64,000 nucleotides of DNA from Eublepharis macularius (lineage: Eukaryota > Chordata > Lepidosauria > Squamata > Eublepharidae). A program made the position numbers and the translations under genes. The stretch is from contig NC_072801.1 in NCBI RefSeq assembly GCF_028583425.1, positions 20,232,001 through 20,296,000 on the forward strand, written 5' to 3'. Positions 48,176 to 60,800 of the stretch are shown in pieces (the first letter of the stretch is position 1; each line of letters starts with the position of its first letter). The notes beneath the pieces were generated by a model, which did no database searches, was not told the origin of the DNA, and worked only from the letters and a program-made list of their open reading frames with translations.

Positions 48176-48405
48176 AGGGGATGGGGCTCAGTGGTTGAGC
48201 ATCTGCTTGGCATGCAGAAGGTCCCAGGTTCAATTCCCAACATCTCCAGTATATAGGATGGGGTAATAGATAGTTGACATGAAAGACATTCACCCAGGAC
48301 CCTAGACGGCAGCTACCAGCATGAGTAGACAATACTGATTTTGAAGGACCAGTGGTCTGATTCAGTATAAGACAGCTTCATGTGTCCTTGTGTATCCTTT
48401 GGGTT
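48176..48405 (+). repeat. tRNA-Ala-like SINE, plus
   Basis: GGGGCTCAGTGGTTGAGCAT, CTGCTTGGCATGCAGAAGG and CCCAGGTTCAATTCCC form a tRNA-like head. The body ends GTCTGATTCAGTATAAGAC and AGCTTCATGTGTCC. Confidence 0.8.
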
Positions 48406-49370
48406 CCAAAACTACTAAAGCCAGCAAAACCCATCATGTGTTGCAGAACTGAAAGTCATATTTTGCTAAACTTTTCCTCCCCAAAGTACACAGGAGCATT
48501 GTGTGATAAGTGGAGAAGACCTCTAGTAGCCTGTACCAACATTTAGCCTATACCTGCTGCTCCAAAACCCTCTCCTACCTGTAGTATATTGCAAGTTCTT
48601 CTCCTGCTGAAGATCCACATGTTTATGTTTGGAGGGGAGCTAACATTTGCACAGGATGTAAGCATGTAAAATTCAACACATAGAGGTCCAAATAATACCG
48701 TTGCTATCCCAGATAAAATCTAGGTCTCGACCATGCAACACAGACCTGTGTGCATAGGCGTGCGTGGGCTTGGAGGTGAGAGAGGCATTTCCAGTGGGCA
48801 GAGAAGGAAGACCCAATTTCACCCCCTCCACCACATGTCATGAGATGGGGGGGAAATTGCCTGAATCAGGCCATTCTGTCATTCCTGCTCCAGACTTCTC
48901 TTTTCACATTGTTCTGAATTTCAAGTCCAGTCTCCACCATTCTGCAAACAGCTTATAAAGTATACGCACCTGGCACTCTCCTACACATTTGGAGGTCTTA
49001 AATCTGTTCTTCCTATTTGCTGGCCAGGCGTTTGTGCACAGCAATGATTGGCTGGCCTTTATGATAATCATACTTACCACTTCCCCTCTTCCATAGGACA
49101 GTTTTTCAAGTAAGGGTGGTCATTAAAAAAATAAGTTGGGCTCCAAACCAACATTTACTCAGGTGAGCATGCGGGATGCTTAGAAAAAGTAAAAGAGAGA
49201 AGAAAAAGGTGAACAGCCTGCCTGAAGCATGGCAGAGTGACGAAGAAGGATATCAGCACTGGATTTGGAGCAAATGCAGGTATCAGCACTGAATGCAGAG
49301 AAAATCACTGCAACAGAAAACACACACACACACAGGTTCCTGTTTGTCAGTACAACTATATGGACCTTAG

Positions 49371-49433
49371 ACCAGTCGTTAATTTCATACCTCACATTAT
49401 ATTGAAATATGAGGTATGAAATTAACGACTGGT
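49371..49433. repeat. Perfect 24-base inverted repeat with 15-base loop
   Basis: ACCAGTCGTTAATTTCATAC plus CTCA at 49371-49394 is exactly complementary to 49410-49433. The loop 49395-49409 is A+T-rich. No known family. Confidence 0.9.
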
Positions 49434-49979
49434 CGATATAAAGCCACAGTTTGCCTGGCAGTAAGGGGTCTAACTCAGCTCACCTAGGACTGGGTACACT
49501 GGCATGATGTAAGAGGTGCTGGTCCTATTCACTAACACCACGAGCAAGTTGCAGGAGAGCTTTGCTGCTAACCTGGCAAATACCACAGGGCTGGCAAAAC
49601 CTCTTCACTTCAAGCATGTCTTGCAGAGAGTCTGCTTCTTGTCCAAGTGCTTTGAACTTTATGGCAACAATGTACACCAAGGAGGATTCATCCATATTTT
49701 CAGAGAAGCCTACAAGGCATAATGTGAATGCATTAAGGGCTGAACTGTTTCTTGCATGATCTTTGTAGAATCGGGTCAGACGTTTGCATTATCCTTCGGT
49801 CTCAGGGACCACTTGGTCACCTCTCAAATTGGGCCATTCTGTTGGTGAAGGTGTCTATGTATGGCATACGGTGGCTAAGACAATAAGCTGTGGCCTGGAA
49901 GGGCCGCAATTCAAAGCTTGCTTCTGAGACAAACTCATCCAGCTCCTGTAGGCAAGCCGTTCTCTCTCAGGCCCCCCTG

Positions 49980-50140
49980 TATACCAGCATGGTGGAGTGG
50001 CTGGATCTGGTCCAAATTCTCACGCAGTCATGAAAATGACTGGTGACCTTGGGCCAGTCCTTCTCTCTCAGCATAACCCAATGTGTTATGGAGACAAAAT
50101 GGTACTATTATTCCCATCCTGCACTCCTTGGGAAAAAATG
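49980..50140 (+). repeat. Sauria-type SINE, plus, diverged
   Basis: ACCAGCATGGTGGAGTGGCT head and GGTGACCTTGGGCCAGTCCT, then CTCAGCATAACCCAATG. Confidence 0.55.
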
Positions 50141-50258
50141 CAGGATAAAGATAATGGACCTTATTCCTGTATTTGATATGGGAATTACTTTACAAGGCTG
50201 CTGTAAGCATTCCAACAACAAAGTGCTATATGAAACATTACTATATTGGTCTAGGATC

Positions 50259-50691
50259 CAGGTCTCATTTTGAGGGGGGGGACACAGGAACGCAGTTCCG
50301 GTAGTTCCCCAAAGAGGTCACATGTCAGGTGGCCCCGCCCACCTAACTCAGCCATTTTGAGCCTGTTTCGGCCTGGACTGGGGCCGAAATGGCCTGGATC
50401 GGGCCTCTGATGGGTGGTGGATCACTCTCCCGCTCAGCAGCGGCCTGATCCTGACCATTTTGGGCCCCTTTTCAGCCATTTTCAGCCCCTTTTTGCCATT
50501 TTGGGCCAAATTTCGGCCCTGAATGGCCAGGATTGGGTCCAAAACAGCCAGGATAGGTGATGTCAGGGAGTGTGGCATATGCAAATCATTTATGCTGATG
50601 ATGCATTTCTGGTGATGTCCAGGGGTGTGGCTTATGCTAATGAGTTATGCTGATGAGTTCCTCCAGCTCTTTTTCTACAAAATGACCCCTG
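50259..50691. mobile_element. hAT-type foldback relative, 433 bp, exact 8-bp duplication
   Basis: Flanks CTAGGATC are identical on both sides. The ends are CAGGTCTCATTTTGAGG and, complemented, CAGGGGTCATTTTGTAG. It shares GGAACGCAGTTCCGG and GGTCACATG...GGTGGCCCCGCCC with the smaller CAGGG elements, but its middle (repeated GCCATTTTGGGCC-like text) is its own. Confidence 0.85.
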
Positions 50692-52215
50692 CTAGGATCC
50701 TAAGCACTTTGCCAAGTTCCCCTTCCACTGCAGGCCCGTCACACCTCTCATACACACTGTCCATGGCTGTCCACCAAACCTGAGGAACAACTAGGGTGGC
50801 TAGGCTGGAGTGGGAAAGGGTTTTGATTCTGTAAGCACCACCTAAGCAGGAACCAAGCCATTATCCTGGAACCACATTTGGCACTGCAGAGTTTATTTAA
50901 ATCCTTGCCTTTGAGTTCAGAGCAGGAATAACCTAAATTCTTCCATACTCTGCAAAATATGAATCAGGACAGGTGAGCTAATGTGATACTGCATGTTCTA
51001 ATGAGCCCAGTCAATATTATTACATAGTTATGGCATAAAATCAGGGTGGAACTCCCAATGATTTGCTAGAAAGCCTCCAGTAATCAGAAAGGGTTTCTCC
51101 TAAATGATGCTGCCTCCATAATGCTGCTGCTTCATAATGATGCTTCTCTATAATGAAGCTGCCTTCAGAACAGTTGACTTCTGGCAAAGTATAACAGCCG
51201 TAACTTATCCTGTTTTTCTAGCATTGTACATTTTATCAATGTGTTATGAATATAATGCTCTGTGAAAATGTAACGTTGCTACTAGAACCAGTACAAACAT
51301 TTGCAAAGCACGTTGTGCTCCTTCAAAAGGCTCAATGGATGCAGAAGATATTTTCACACAGTTTAATTCAAGCTTCAGCAATGCAGGCTGGAAGGCCTAA
51401 CCCAACAAGGGGGTGTCCAGAAGTACCTGAAAACAAGAGGTGGTCTGTACTTTTCCCCCTTTCTGGTGGGTTGAGCTCTATTCCTCGTTGCTTTTGCTGC
51501 TGTACTTGCCTTCTTCCATACTTCAAGCAGGTTTTAAAAAAAACATTTTAAGTGCTGGTATAAGTTCCTACGGTGCTTTATCTCTTAAGGCCCCCATATT
51601 GTTTTTTACAGTTGAAGACAGCTTCTGATTGGATTTAAAATGTCAAAGTTTCCAGCCAATCAGTGCTGCCAGGTTCTGCTTCAACCTGCTGAACTGGTTT
51701 TCCTTGAACTCAACCCTGGGAGAGGACTAGGTACACTTGCCAACAACCCGGTGAACATTGCCTCCAGAGCACAGCGACCCTTGTTTTTTGGTACATCTGA
51801 ATATGCCTTTGGAAAGAGCTGTAGAGCTAGAATCAGCCCCCTTCTAGTTCAGATCCCTGGTCCAAGATTTGACCAACTAGATTTCTCGGGAAGTAGAAGA
51901 AAAAAGATCCTAATTATCCCATATGGCACCCGTTTTTTTCTTTCTATTGGAATTACTATTATCCAGGCATGTAAGCTTAATGCCATTTGACTCCTCCAGA
52001 TCTACATACGGGCCATTTTCAAATCCCACTGTGCCGTCTTCGTCTCCGACATTTGGCTGCTTCAGTGGCAAGACCCTCATCCTGATCATTCCTCATCTAG
52101 GCTGGTGGCCTTCAGCCTTTTCAGCCCTGGGAGCAGCTGAGCATGGGACCCACAGAGCTGCAGATTCATGTGACAAGAAAAGGGGGAGCCGGCGTTATGA
52201 CCCACTGTGATGTCA

Positions 52216-52273
52216 AGGCAGCTAGGGAGAGGAAACCAAAGCTGCAGGCAGCTAGGAAGAGGAAACCAAAGTT
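52216..52273. repeat. Two-copy direct repeat
   Basis: CAGCTAGGGAGAGGAAACCA and CAGCTAGGAAGAGGAAACCA, each followed by AAG, are a 30-base tandem duplication inside a stretch (about 52090-52330) that looks like an old dispersed repeat. Confidence 0.75.
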
Positions 52274-52914
52274 GAGTGCCAAAAAGTGTGCCATAGTAGG
52301 GAACAAACCATGGAAAAATATTCTCCACCACTGAGTGGCCTCACCCTGGCATTCTGCCAGTCCATTCATCATGCATACAAAAAGAGATGAGGTGTGAGGC
52401 CCTTGCTCTCTGCCCATATGCACTAGCAGAAGGTTCATTGAAAAGTCAGTAGAAAAAAGCAACTCAACTGGGGATCGTAACACAGCAAGTGGGGATATGT
52501 AGCTTCCTTGAGGTCCCACCCATAGGCCAGACCATTGGATCTAGATTTCTGCAAACCTTTCTTGGCTTGTTTTCCATCCTGCTGTGTGTGTGTTCTGAAT
52601 GATAACTAGCATGCTATTAGCATCACTAAGCACATGTCTTGATGCTTCTACGCCATTGCAATTTCTGCCTGAGGTCTCATAAAATACCAGAACGAGGAGT
52701 AAGGTGAGAAGGGATCTGGCAGAGGTCCCTTTTGCTTCCCTCTGTCTGGGAACACATTCCTCTGGGCAGATCACCATGGGTGTGGCCATCTATCAGAAGA
52801 GTGGAGGATGGCCTCAACAGAGGGCAAGATAGTTGAAAAACCAAAAGCAAAGCAAGTGATCTGAAAACAAAGTCTAAAGGCTATTGGGGGTGGGGCAGGG
52901 ATAAAGAGTGATGG

Positions 52915-52980
52915 ATTCAAAAGGCAAGAAGATAATTTTTTTTAATAAGAACGTGCCAGCAAAGGGTATTCTGAACAAAA
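52915..52980 (-). terminator. DNAH3: Possible DNAH3 poly(A) signal, very short 3' untranslated region
   Basis: On the minus strand the hexamer ATTAAA (the commonest variant signal) lies at 52946-52941, only 35 bases past the stop. If used, the 3' untranslated region would be only about 50-70 bases. I see no canonical AATAAA in the same near region, but a more distal site is possible. Confidence 0.4.
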
Positions 52981-53334
52981 TCAGTCATCTAGTTGGCAAA
53001 GTGCTGCCACTCCCCGATTGATCCAGTGCTTCTGGGGACGGTCAGAAGGAATCTCAATGGAGAGGACGTAATTGGTGGAGTGCCCTGTGGTGGATAAGGT
53101 GCCTCTCCGGGCGCTGGTTTTGTAGACCGGACATGTGTATATCCCTGAGTGCAGAAAGGCTGAGCTCTCTCCAGGTTTCAGCCAAATGATGGGAAGGGAG
53201 TCATAAAGGATTTTGGGGGAAGACTCGCCAATCAGCATGGTTTCTCGGTCCCACCGGGCCCCTTCCAGGAAAAGCCCTTTCACATAAGCCCCATCTTCAG
53301 GCATTGTCTCCATGTTGTGCTCCTGCCTCATCAT
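52981..53334 (-). CDS. DNAH3: DNAH3 last coding exon with stop
   Basis: The exon is 354 bases and encodes 117 residues from [17 protein letters not shown] to [10 protein letters not shown], then TGA. The acceptor CTCAATTTAG ends just before 53334. The ATG at its start is an internal methionine, not the protein start. It is separated from the previous exon by a 5-kb intron. Confidence 0.96.
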   Translation of the reverse strand: MMRQEHNMETMPEDGAYVKGLFLEGARWDRETMLIGESSPKILYDSLPIIWLKPGESSAFLHSGIYTCPVYKTSARRGTLSTTGHSTNYVLSIEIPSDRPQKHWINRGVAALCQLDD

Positions 53335-56300
53335 CTAAATTGAGGAAAGAAGAAGAAACGGGTGTCAAAATGCCACCTCGATCCCACAGAAGGAATCGGG
53401 GATCACTCTTCATTCTCCACCAGGTTAAAAAGGAAAACCTTCATTGAAGAAAGTTAAATGTTCTCTTTCAGGCCAGTTTTCCAGGATGTCCCACTAGCCA
53501 TAGTTGTGTTAAGTACACTAATGCTACATAAGATCTAGTTCTCTCACTAGAATGGCAGGCCTGTGTCTATTTTGTATCACTGCAAAGTGCAAACAGGGAG
53601 TTGCATGAGGAAATGCTCCTCTATAGGGAAAAAAATATTCCTCCACAAGGAAAGCTGGCATATAAGGGGGAAAGCTAACTCAACCTGACACGCTAGATCT
53701 CTGCATGCAGAGGTTTAAGATATATATATTCCATCATAGCCCTGCCGGCAGTTGTGCAGCCTGAAATTGTGCATCCCAGACATATGCTGAACACTTCAAA
53801 GGAGGGATGAAGACCTGATATGAAAGATGCATGACTAGGATTGTGCATATATCATCATAAGCTATATTGCATTAGCTTACAGCCATAGCAATTTACATCA
53901 AAAATACCAACAGCATCAATATTATAATGCAATAATCACAATAACAAAAACTCTAATATACATTACAATTTTATAAACAATCATTAAGATCACAACAGAA
54001 ATCTGAGTTAAAACCAACATCAATTCAAACAATTCAATCAGGTAGTCAACAAAATACACAGATTAAACCATCAGCCACAGTAACAGTGGTTGGTTTTGGT
54101 AAGGCCTTTACCACCCTAGCAACAAACTTTGCCTTTTGCATTGTTATCCATTTACTTTTGTCACCAAGTAATATAGTTAGTCTATCATTATCCGCTCTTG
54201 GATATTGTAACAAAATATTTCCAAGATACCTTTCATGTTCCAATGCGAATCTTGGGCAGTAAAAGACCACATGGCCTCTTACCGCTGCCAACTGTACTAA
54301 AACAGTGCTTTAGTAAATGCTTTCCTATGCTGGGGCTTAAGTATGTCAGTAAGTTAGGATGGACGAGTTAAAGAAGGAGGGACAAGTTGCTTGTAAAGGG
54401 GAGCTACTCTCAAGGTATTTAACCATGTGGCATCCATCTGAACACATATCTAGCAGTCTTTGTTTTATTAATTGGTTTGCTGCAAAGAAATCAAGCCCTT
54501 TTAAACAGTCGTCTGAAAATCTGAGTTTGACTACCAAATTCAATATATAACTCTGCCACGTGTTACTTTTCCTTTCCTCATAAGTTGTGGTTAAGAAACA
54601 ACTGAACCCAAACCAAATTTTCAACCAATAATTAATAATAACTTTGTGGACTGAGACCGATATTGGCAACAGAGCCAATTCCAATCTTATGGCTTCCAGT
54701 GTTGAATTAGAGACTGTTAATAACATATAAGTAAACTTATTCTGAATGATTTCCAATGACTGTAAGTTACCAGTCCCCCAAACCGGAGCTCCATATAGTA
54801 TCTGTGGCAATACCTTGGTCCTATAGATCTCTAGCAATGGAGGCACCAAATAACCTTCCCTAGTTTTGCAGAATCTACGGATACCAAGTATAGCCTTTTC
54901 AAATTTCATCTTTGCATGCTCAATATGTGCTGACCAGGAACCAGAGCCATGAAAAATTACCGTGAGTTATCTAAAAGAGGACACTCGTTCTAACAGTTTC
55001 CCATCCATTGTCCATTTATGAAAATGGGCATGCATATATATGTGTTTAAAGTTCCTTCCCAGGCCCAGTCTGCTGCTTTGTAGAAGTATCTCGTAGTGAA
55101 AAGAAAGATCTAGGTATTTGGGTTCTATGTTCCCCCAACCCCAACTCTTTGGAAAGGTGTTTGTAGAAGAAGGATAGGAAAAATAGTTAAAACACCCTGT
55201 CGCTCAGAGGCACTTCTTGGAAATGGGCTCCTAATGAGTTTTTAAGAAACCCCACAGAAGATCTTGATTATGGATCTTTTGCTTCATGTCTCTTTTGGCT
55301 CTGAGAATGAGGCCTGAACATTGAAGAAGTGGCACAAGAGGAGAAAGAGCAGCAGCAACAGAGGAGGCCAGCAGCTGGTAGGAAATAAGATGCCCATAGA
55401 TGGAGTCTTCAGTGCTTTGTGTACCCTGTACAGATCAGCACCTGGAATGTTAGGGACAATGGCAACACAATGAAGTTATGGGTGTTCTTTTCAAATCTAG
55501 GGGCGGGGGGAGAGCTGATTTTATGTGAAATGTAAACAAAAATGTTGTTGTGCCTTGAATGCAAATGGATTTCTTGCTGCAGGACCTTGTTTGTGAGCCA
55601 CAGCCCACTTGGTCAAGGGCATCTCGGAAGCTCACACTGGAACAAATCTGTCTGACTTTCAGATGCTCATAGGACTCTGTTACTTCATACAGATTTTGTA
55701 AGGAATGTAGGGCACTTCCCATAGATTTGGAAGGGCCTGTACCGCTGATGGCTTTCAGAGCCCATGTCTGGGTGCTACATTGCCTCTCCAGAAACATGGG
55801 AAGTGTTCCAGGAAAAGCAGAATTCCCTTTGCGCCAGGGCAGCCTTCACATTTGCTTTGGGACTGGAAATCTGCCATGGCTGGTGTGGGTGTGGAAGAGA
55901 GGCTGGCTATGAATACCTCCTGTAGGCATCGGTTGGAAATACATCCAACCCCTGCAATCAGACCTGTCCAGAAGGTTTCCAGAGCATCTACAAAGGATTG
56001 CCTTTCCCATTTCCTCTTCTCCACTAGATCTTGACAAGACGGTTCAATGTAAAGAATGCAGAGGAAGGGCTAGAAAGGCTGCAAACGTCAGGCTCTGGCA
56101 TCTCTGTTCGCTCATTATAGGTTAGCTTAGCTCTTAATGTTCCTGGAATCATTATTCCAAACCAGCTTCTACACAATTCTCCCCAGACGTGTATTGGGAC
56201 AGGATTATGGCATTTCTCAATGTGTTTCCTTTTCCCTCTCTTGCTACTTTTCCAATCAGCATTCATATATGTCATCAATTATTTAATATTTTACCGACTT

Positions 56301-57780
56301 ATTATCTTCCTACACGAAGGGATCAATTAAAGTAGGAAAATGGCTGCTGTTGGTTCTGGCCTTTGAAAGCTCCGACTGGACCCCCTGAGAGTCTGCCCTT
56401 CAAAATCCATCTAGGGAGAGAGGGAGGCAGAGAGAAAGAGAGAGAAAGAAAAGCAACTTTCCCTCTTTCTTCAGGTCTCAGATGCCTTATAATTCCAAGT
56501 TTGTGTGAATTTGGATAATTTCCAGCAAATGACTGGCTGATGGAGATGGAAGGAAGGCAATCTTGGGAGTTCATCCAGACTCCTAGACCACAGCGATTAC
56601 GCCCTTCCATTCACCTCCCTTTATTTTCCTTCTTAGTCCATCCATCTGCCAGTACTGACGCACACATATCCTGCTCCTATTTGGACTTTTCTGCCTTCTG
56701 TCTAGGGTTGCCAGCCTCCAGGCAGTAGCTGGAGATCCCCCGGAATTACAACTGGTCTCCAGGCCACAAAGATCAGTTCACCTGGAGAAAATGACTACTT
56801 TGGGGGGTGGACACTGGAATTATGCCATGCCAAGGTCCTTTCCCTCCCCAAACCCCTCTTTCTCCAAGTTTCTCCAGGTTTCACCCCCTAGATCTCCAGG
56901 AATTTCCCCACTTGGAGCCGGCAACCCTACTTCTGTCTCACCTCTGGAACACCCTCCCTTTCTCCACCCATCACACAAACTCTCTTCTAACTGTTCCTCA
57001 AAAGCCACTTCCTCTGCAAAGATGCATCCTCAGAGTCACCGGAGAGTCTCCCCATCTGGGCATTTCCTCAATGTGTGCCCAGTCTGTGGCATTTCTGCCC
57101 ACAGAAGTGGCATTTTTTTGCCAATTTCCCATTCTCTCTGCAGCTCTCACTTCGATGACCACCATGATGTCCCACAGGGGCACAACTTTTGAGGGCTACA
57201 GGAGGCTTAAGAGGGAGTGGAGAGGTGGGACAGTTGTCATTTATGCAGTGCAACTCAACTTGTGTGGCACAGAATCTAAGCCAAGGACCAGAAAATTGTT
57301 GGGATTTAGTGTTTCCATTTCAGTCATGAAAGAGTTAAACTCTTTGTGTTACCTACTAAATTAGTAAACTTACTTTGAATGTAACCATTAGAGCTTCGAA
57401 CAAGAGCCATAAAAAGGGGAGTCACTAAGCATAATGAAGTAGGATTAGGATTTTCTATTGGGCAGTTTGTTTATTGGGGGCAATTAATTGATGCTATGTA
57501 CTGAGGTTTTATTGCTCTTTGTTCACTTTGTCTTCTAGTCTTCTCTAAGTTACTTTTCTAGCAAGATGTAGTCAGCTTAGCAATTTATTATTTTCTCCAA
57601 ATGTAACGCTATTTTTATCCTTTAGTAAAGTATTCTTACAGAGCTACACTGGAGTGTGTGTGAGTCTATACTCATTACTTCCGATGCGCAATCTTTGCAC
57701 AAACTCTGCTATAATTTCCTACAAAAATGAGGACTGTCCCTGCTGGCAAGGGACATATTATATGTCCCTGATAACAGGGG

Positions 57781-57816
<36 letters not shown>

Positions 57817-60800
57817 TGAGATACCCAGACTTGAAGGTGTCCCCCTTGCAGTCGTGTGCGGGGGAAGGACAGCAGTTGGCAACAGGAGGAGGTTCAGAGG
57901 CAATAAGAATGAAAGAACTGGGAGTTCCTAGCTGGTGTTAACTGAAACTTGGGGCGCAGCTTTGGGAGGCTATCCAAGTTTCTCCCTGATGGAATCTTTT
58001 GCCTTGCAGGAGTGCCTCTTGGCGTCCATTTCTGCTCTGCCAATGTATTTGAAAAGAAAGCCAATATTACAAAGATCTCAAGTCCCCAGAGCTCTCTCAT
58101 CCACAGGAAAGCAAGCCTGGGTTGGAACTCAACACTCAGGGAGCCCCAAAGAGTTTTAAAAATGGTTTCCCTGCAGCATTATCAGCACAGAGACAGCACA
58201 AAAGAGGTTTGGAGCAGTTTGGGAAATGCCCCTAAATATATTTCAAACAGGACAAAGAGGTGAGGAGAAAGAGGCCTGTGGATACGTTCCCAGTCTCGTT
58301 TTGTTGGTGGATATTAGGTGATTGTAGATTATGTTCAGCGTGATCTCAGCTTCAGGATCCCCCACTCCCAAAAGCACGGCATGAAAACATTTAGCCTACT
58401 TTACCTCAAATTCAAATCCAATGTGATCGATTGGGATGGTGTATTTCCTAGCGTAGTTCTGGGAAACGCCTGTCAAAAAAGACTGAGTGAAGTAGAACCC
58501 GGATATCCAAAATACATTCGGGGGTCCGTGGTTGATCCACTCCTGGGTTTCATGCGAAAAGAAAAATATTTATTACTGGGGTGGGGCTGAGGGAAATGCC
58601 ACAGACAGAGAGGCGTATTGAACCCACACCGCTGGATGAGTCTGATCTTAGCACGAATATATCAGGCCCAGAGACACACAGAACACAGCTGTTTCTTGCT
58701 TGCTTGCTGTTTGGGGCTGTGGGGTGGAGATGGTATCAGCTCCACAGACAACTTTTTGTGAAAGTTGAAGCCAATCTCTGTTAAAGAGAATGGGTGCTCA
58801 CTGTTGGTTAAACTGAAGTTTAGCTAGCTATAATTTTCTTCCAGATGTGACCTCTGCCCTGCTGCCACCAGCCACTGCCATGTTTTGAGCTGTGGAGAGT
58901 GAAAGGCTACAATGAGAGGGAAGAGATCCGTTCTACACTCCACATGACAGCACCGTTTATGGGACTCTCATTTATCCAAGGCCCTCAATAATATCACATT
59001 TAGGATAGGAACCTACATTATACAAATATTTTTAAATGGGGAGGGGAATTGGCATATAAATGGCCCAAATAAATAAATAATATCAATACAAACCATTGGA
59101 TCATCTAGCTCTGTTTTGTGAACACTAAAGGAAAGTAGCTCTCAAGCACAGAAATGGTAAAAATACCAAGAACTGCTACTTAAGACCCTTTTAACTGCAG
59201 GTGCCAAGGACCAAAAGAGCTTTTGTATGCAAACCAAGTGCTTGGAACCAGGGCTTTTTTTCAGGGGGAATGCGGGGGAACAGAGTTCCAGAACCTCTTG
59301 AAAATGGTCACATGGCTGGTGGCCCCGCCCCCTGATCTCCAGACAGAGGGGAGTTGAGATTGCCCTCCGCGCCTTTTCTCCGAGGGCAACCCACTGAGTT
59401 CCACCACCTCTTTTCCCAGAAAAAAAGCCCTGCTTGGAACTATAGTCCTCCTCAGAAGAATTTATAGTTTATCTGAGTGTGTAAAGAAACCACTCAAGAA
59501 GATGAGTGGGATACTTTCAAATTTGTTTACTTAATTGATTTGGTTATGCTGCATTCTTCATCAATTGATTTTCCAGGTGGCTGACATAAAGTTGATAAAC
59601 AGCAATGAACTTCGTATTTTTTAATTTAAGTTTTAAATTCCGTCTTTCCAACTATAGCCCATGAAAATACACTTTGAATAAAACAGCAGCAAACATTATT
59701 ACAAATTGAAATAATAATTACACCAAACAAAGAACAACCTCACCTATCCATAAAATAATTATGCACTATCTGAACATAACTGAAAACCTATATTAAAGCA
59801 GAAATAAATAAGGGACCAATTAACAACACAGCAAATTTAAAGAACAATTACCATGTAATTGTAAATAACTATAAGTTTAAGTGAATAAATATTAAACCAA
59901 AACAAGGTGTAAGATCAGTATAAAATCAATATGAAATGGGGCCAAACTAAACAACAAAATCCCTGAATGTGTATGTGTGTGTGTGTGTACGTATGCATGC
60001 ATGTATGTATGTGTATGTGTATATATGTATGTATGTATATATATATATGTGTGTATATGTATATGTACGTGCGTGTGTATTCATCATACCCTGGATTTCC
60101 TTGGTGGTCTCTCATCCAAGTACTAAACAGGGTTGACCCTGATTAGCTTCCAAGATATGAAGAGACTGGACTGGCCTGGGCCATCTAGGCCAGGACCAGA
60201 GTCTTTAAGTAACTGTAATTCATCACTGATGTGAACCTCTATTTGACAGTAGTATCTACAAATAAAAACATTTTAGCGTACCTGGAAGAAGGCCAGTCGG
60301 GTAAGAAGGTCAGATACGTAACTCCCCAGTGGCTTCAGAGATGGGTAGGATTTGGCCGCCCACATTGGTGGCACTTTGCCAACCAACATGCTGTTAAAAA
60401 CATCTTCCAATTCAGAAGACATCAACACTTGGCCTTTGATGGCTTTGCGTAGGTTGATCAGACTGCTTCGCACGACTTCTGTAAGTCTGCAGTGGAAGGG
60501 AATAAAGCTGAAAATCCCCAAGATACATCTTTTGTTCCCTGTATTAAATTGGTGTATCTCAAAACCCAGAAAAATCAATGAAAAGATACCCAACTATTTG
60601 AGGAAATCTTAGCATTCAACCTATGGAAAACAGTGTGAGGGATTTTTTTGATTCTCGTGGTTTGGGAAAGAAACAAAAAAATGTAGTGAAAATATGCTGA
60701 CCTTATCCTTATCTGCTCAGCTAGGACTGGACTGCCTTTCTCCAGCTGAAGAAACCTTTCTCCAACTTCAGTAAAAGAAGAGACATTTTAGTTGGACGAA

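Larger units (their letters stand above)
47831..52914. other. Intergenic space between convergent LYRM1 and DNAH3
   Basis: Five kilobases separate the two 3' ends. They contain three tRNA-type SINEs (47915, 48176, 49980), a perfect inverted repeat (49371) and a foldback element (50259-50691). I recognise nothing in 48406-49370, 49434-49979, 50692-52080 or 52274-52914. Confidence 0.8.

Noticed and set aside
48176-48250. Possible true tRNA gene
   Set aside because: The tRNA-like head runs straight into a SINE body and the cloverleaf is not complete.
55450-56024. Two overlapping minus-strand frames (115 and 89 codons) in a DNAH3 intron
   Set aside because: They do not fit the dynein sequence; the flanking exons already join in frame, leaving no room for more dynein codons.
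57750-57768. Small palindrome GGGACATATTATATGTCCC
   Set aside because: Eight-base arms are expected by chance in 64 kb and no context supports an operator.
58318-58590. Plus-strand frame of 90 codons
   Set aside because: Reverse-strand shadow of a DNAH3 exon.
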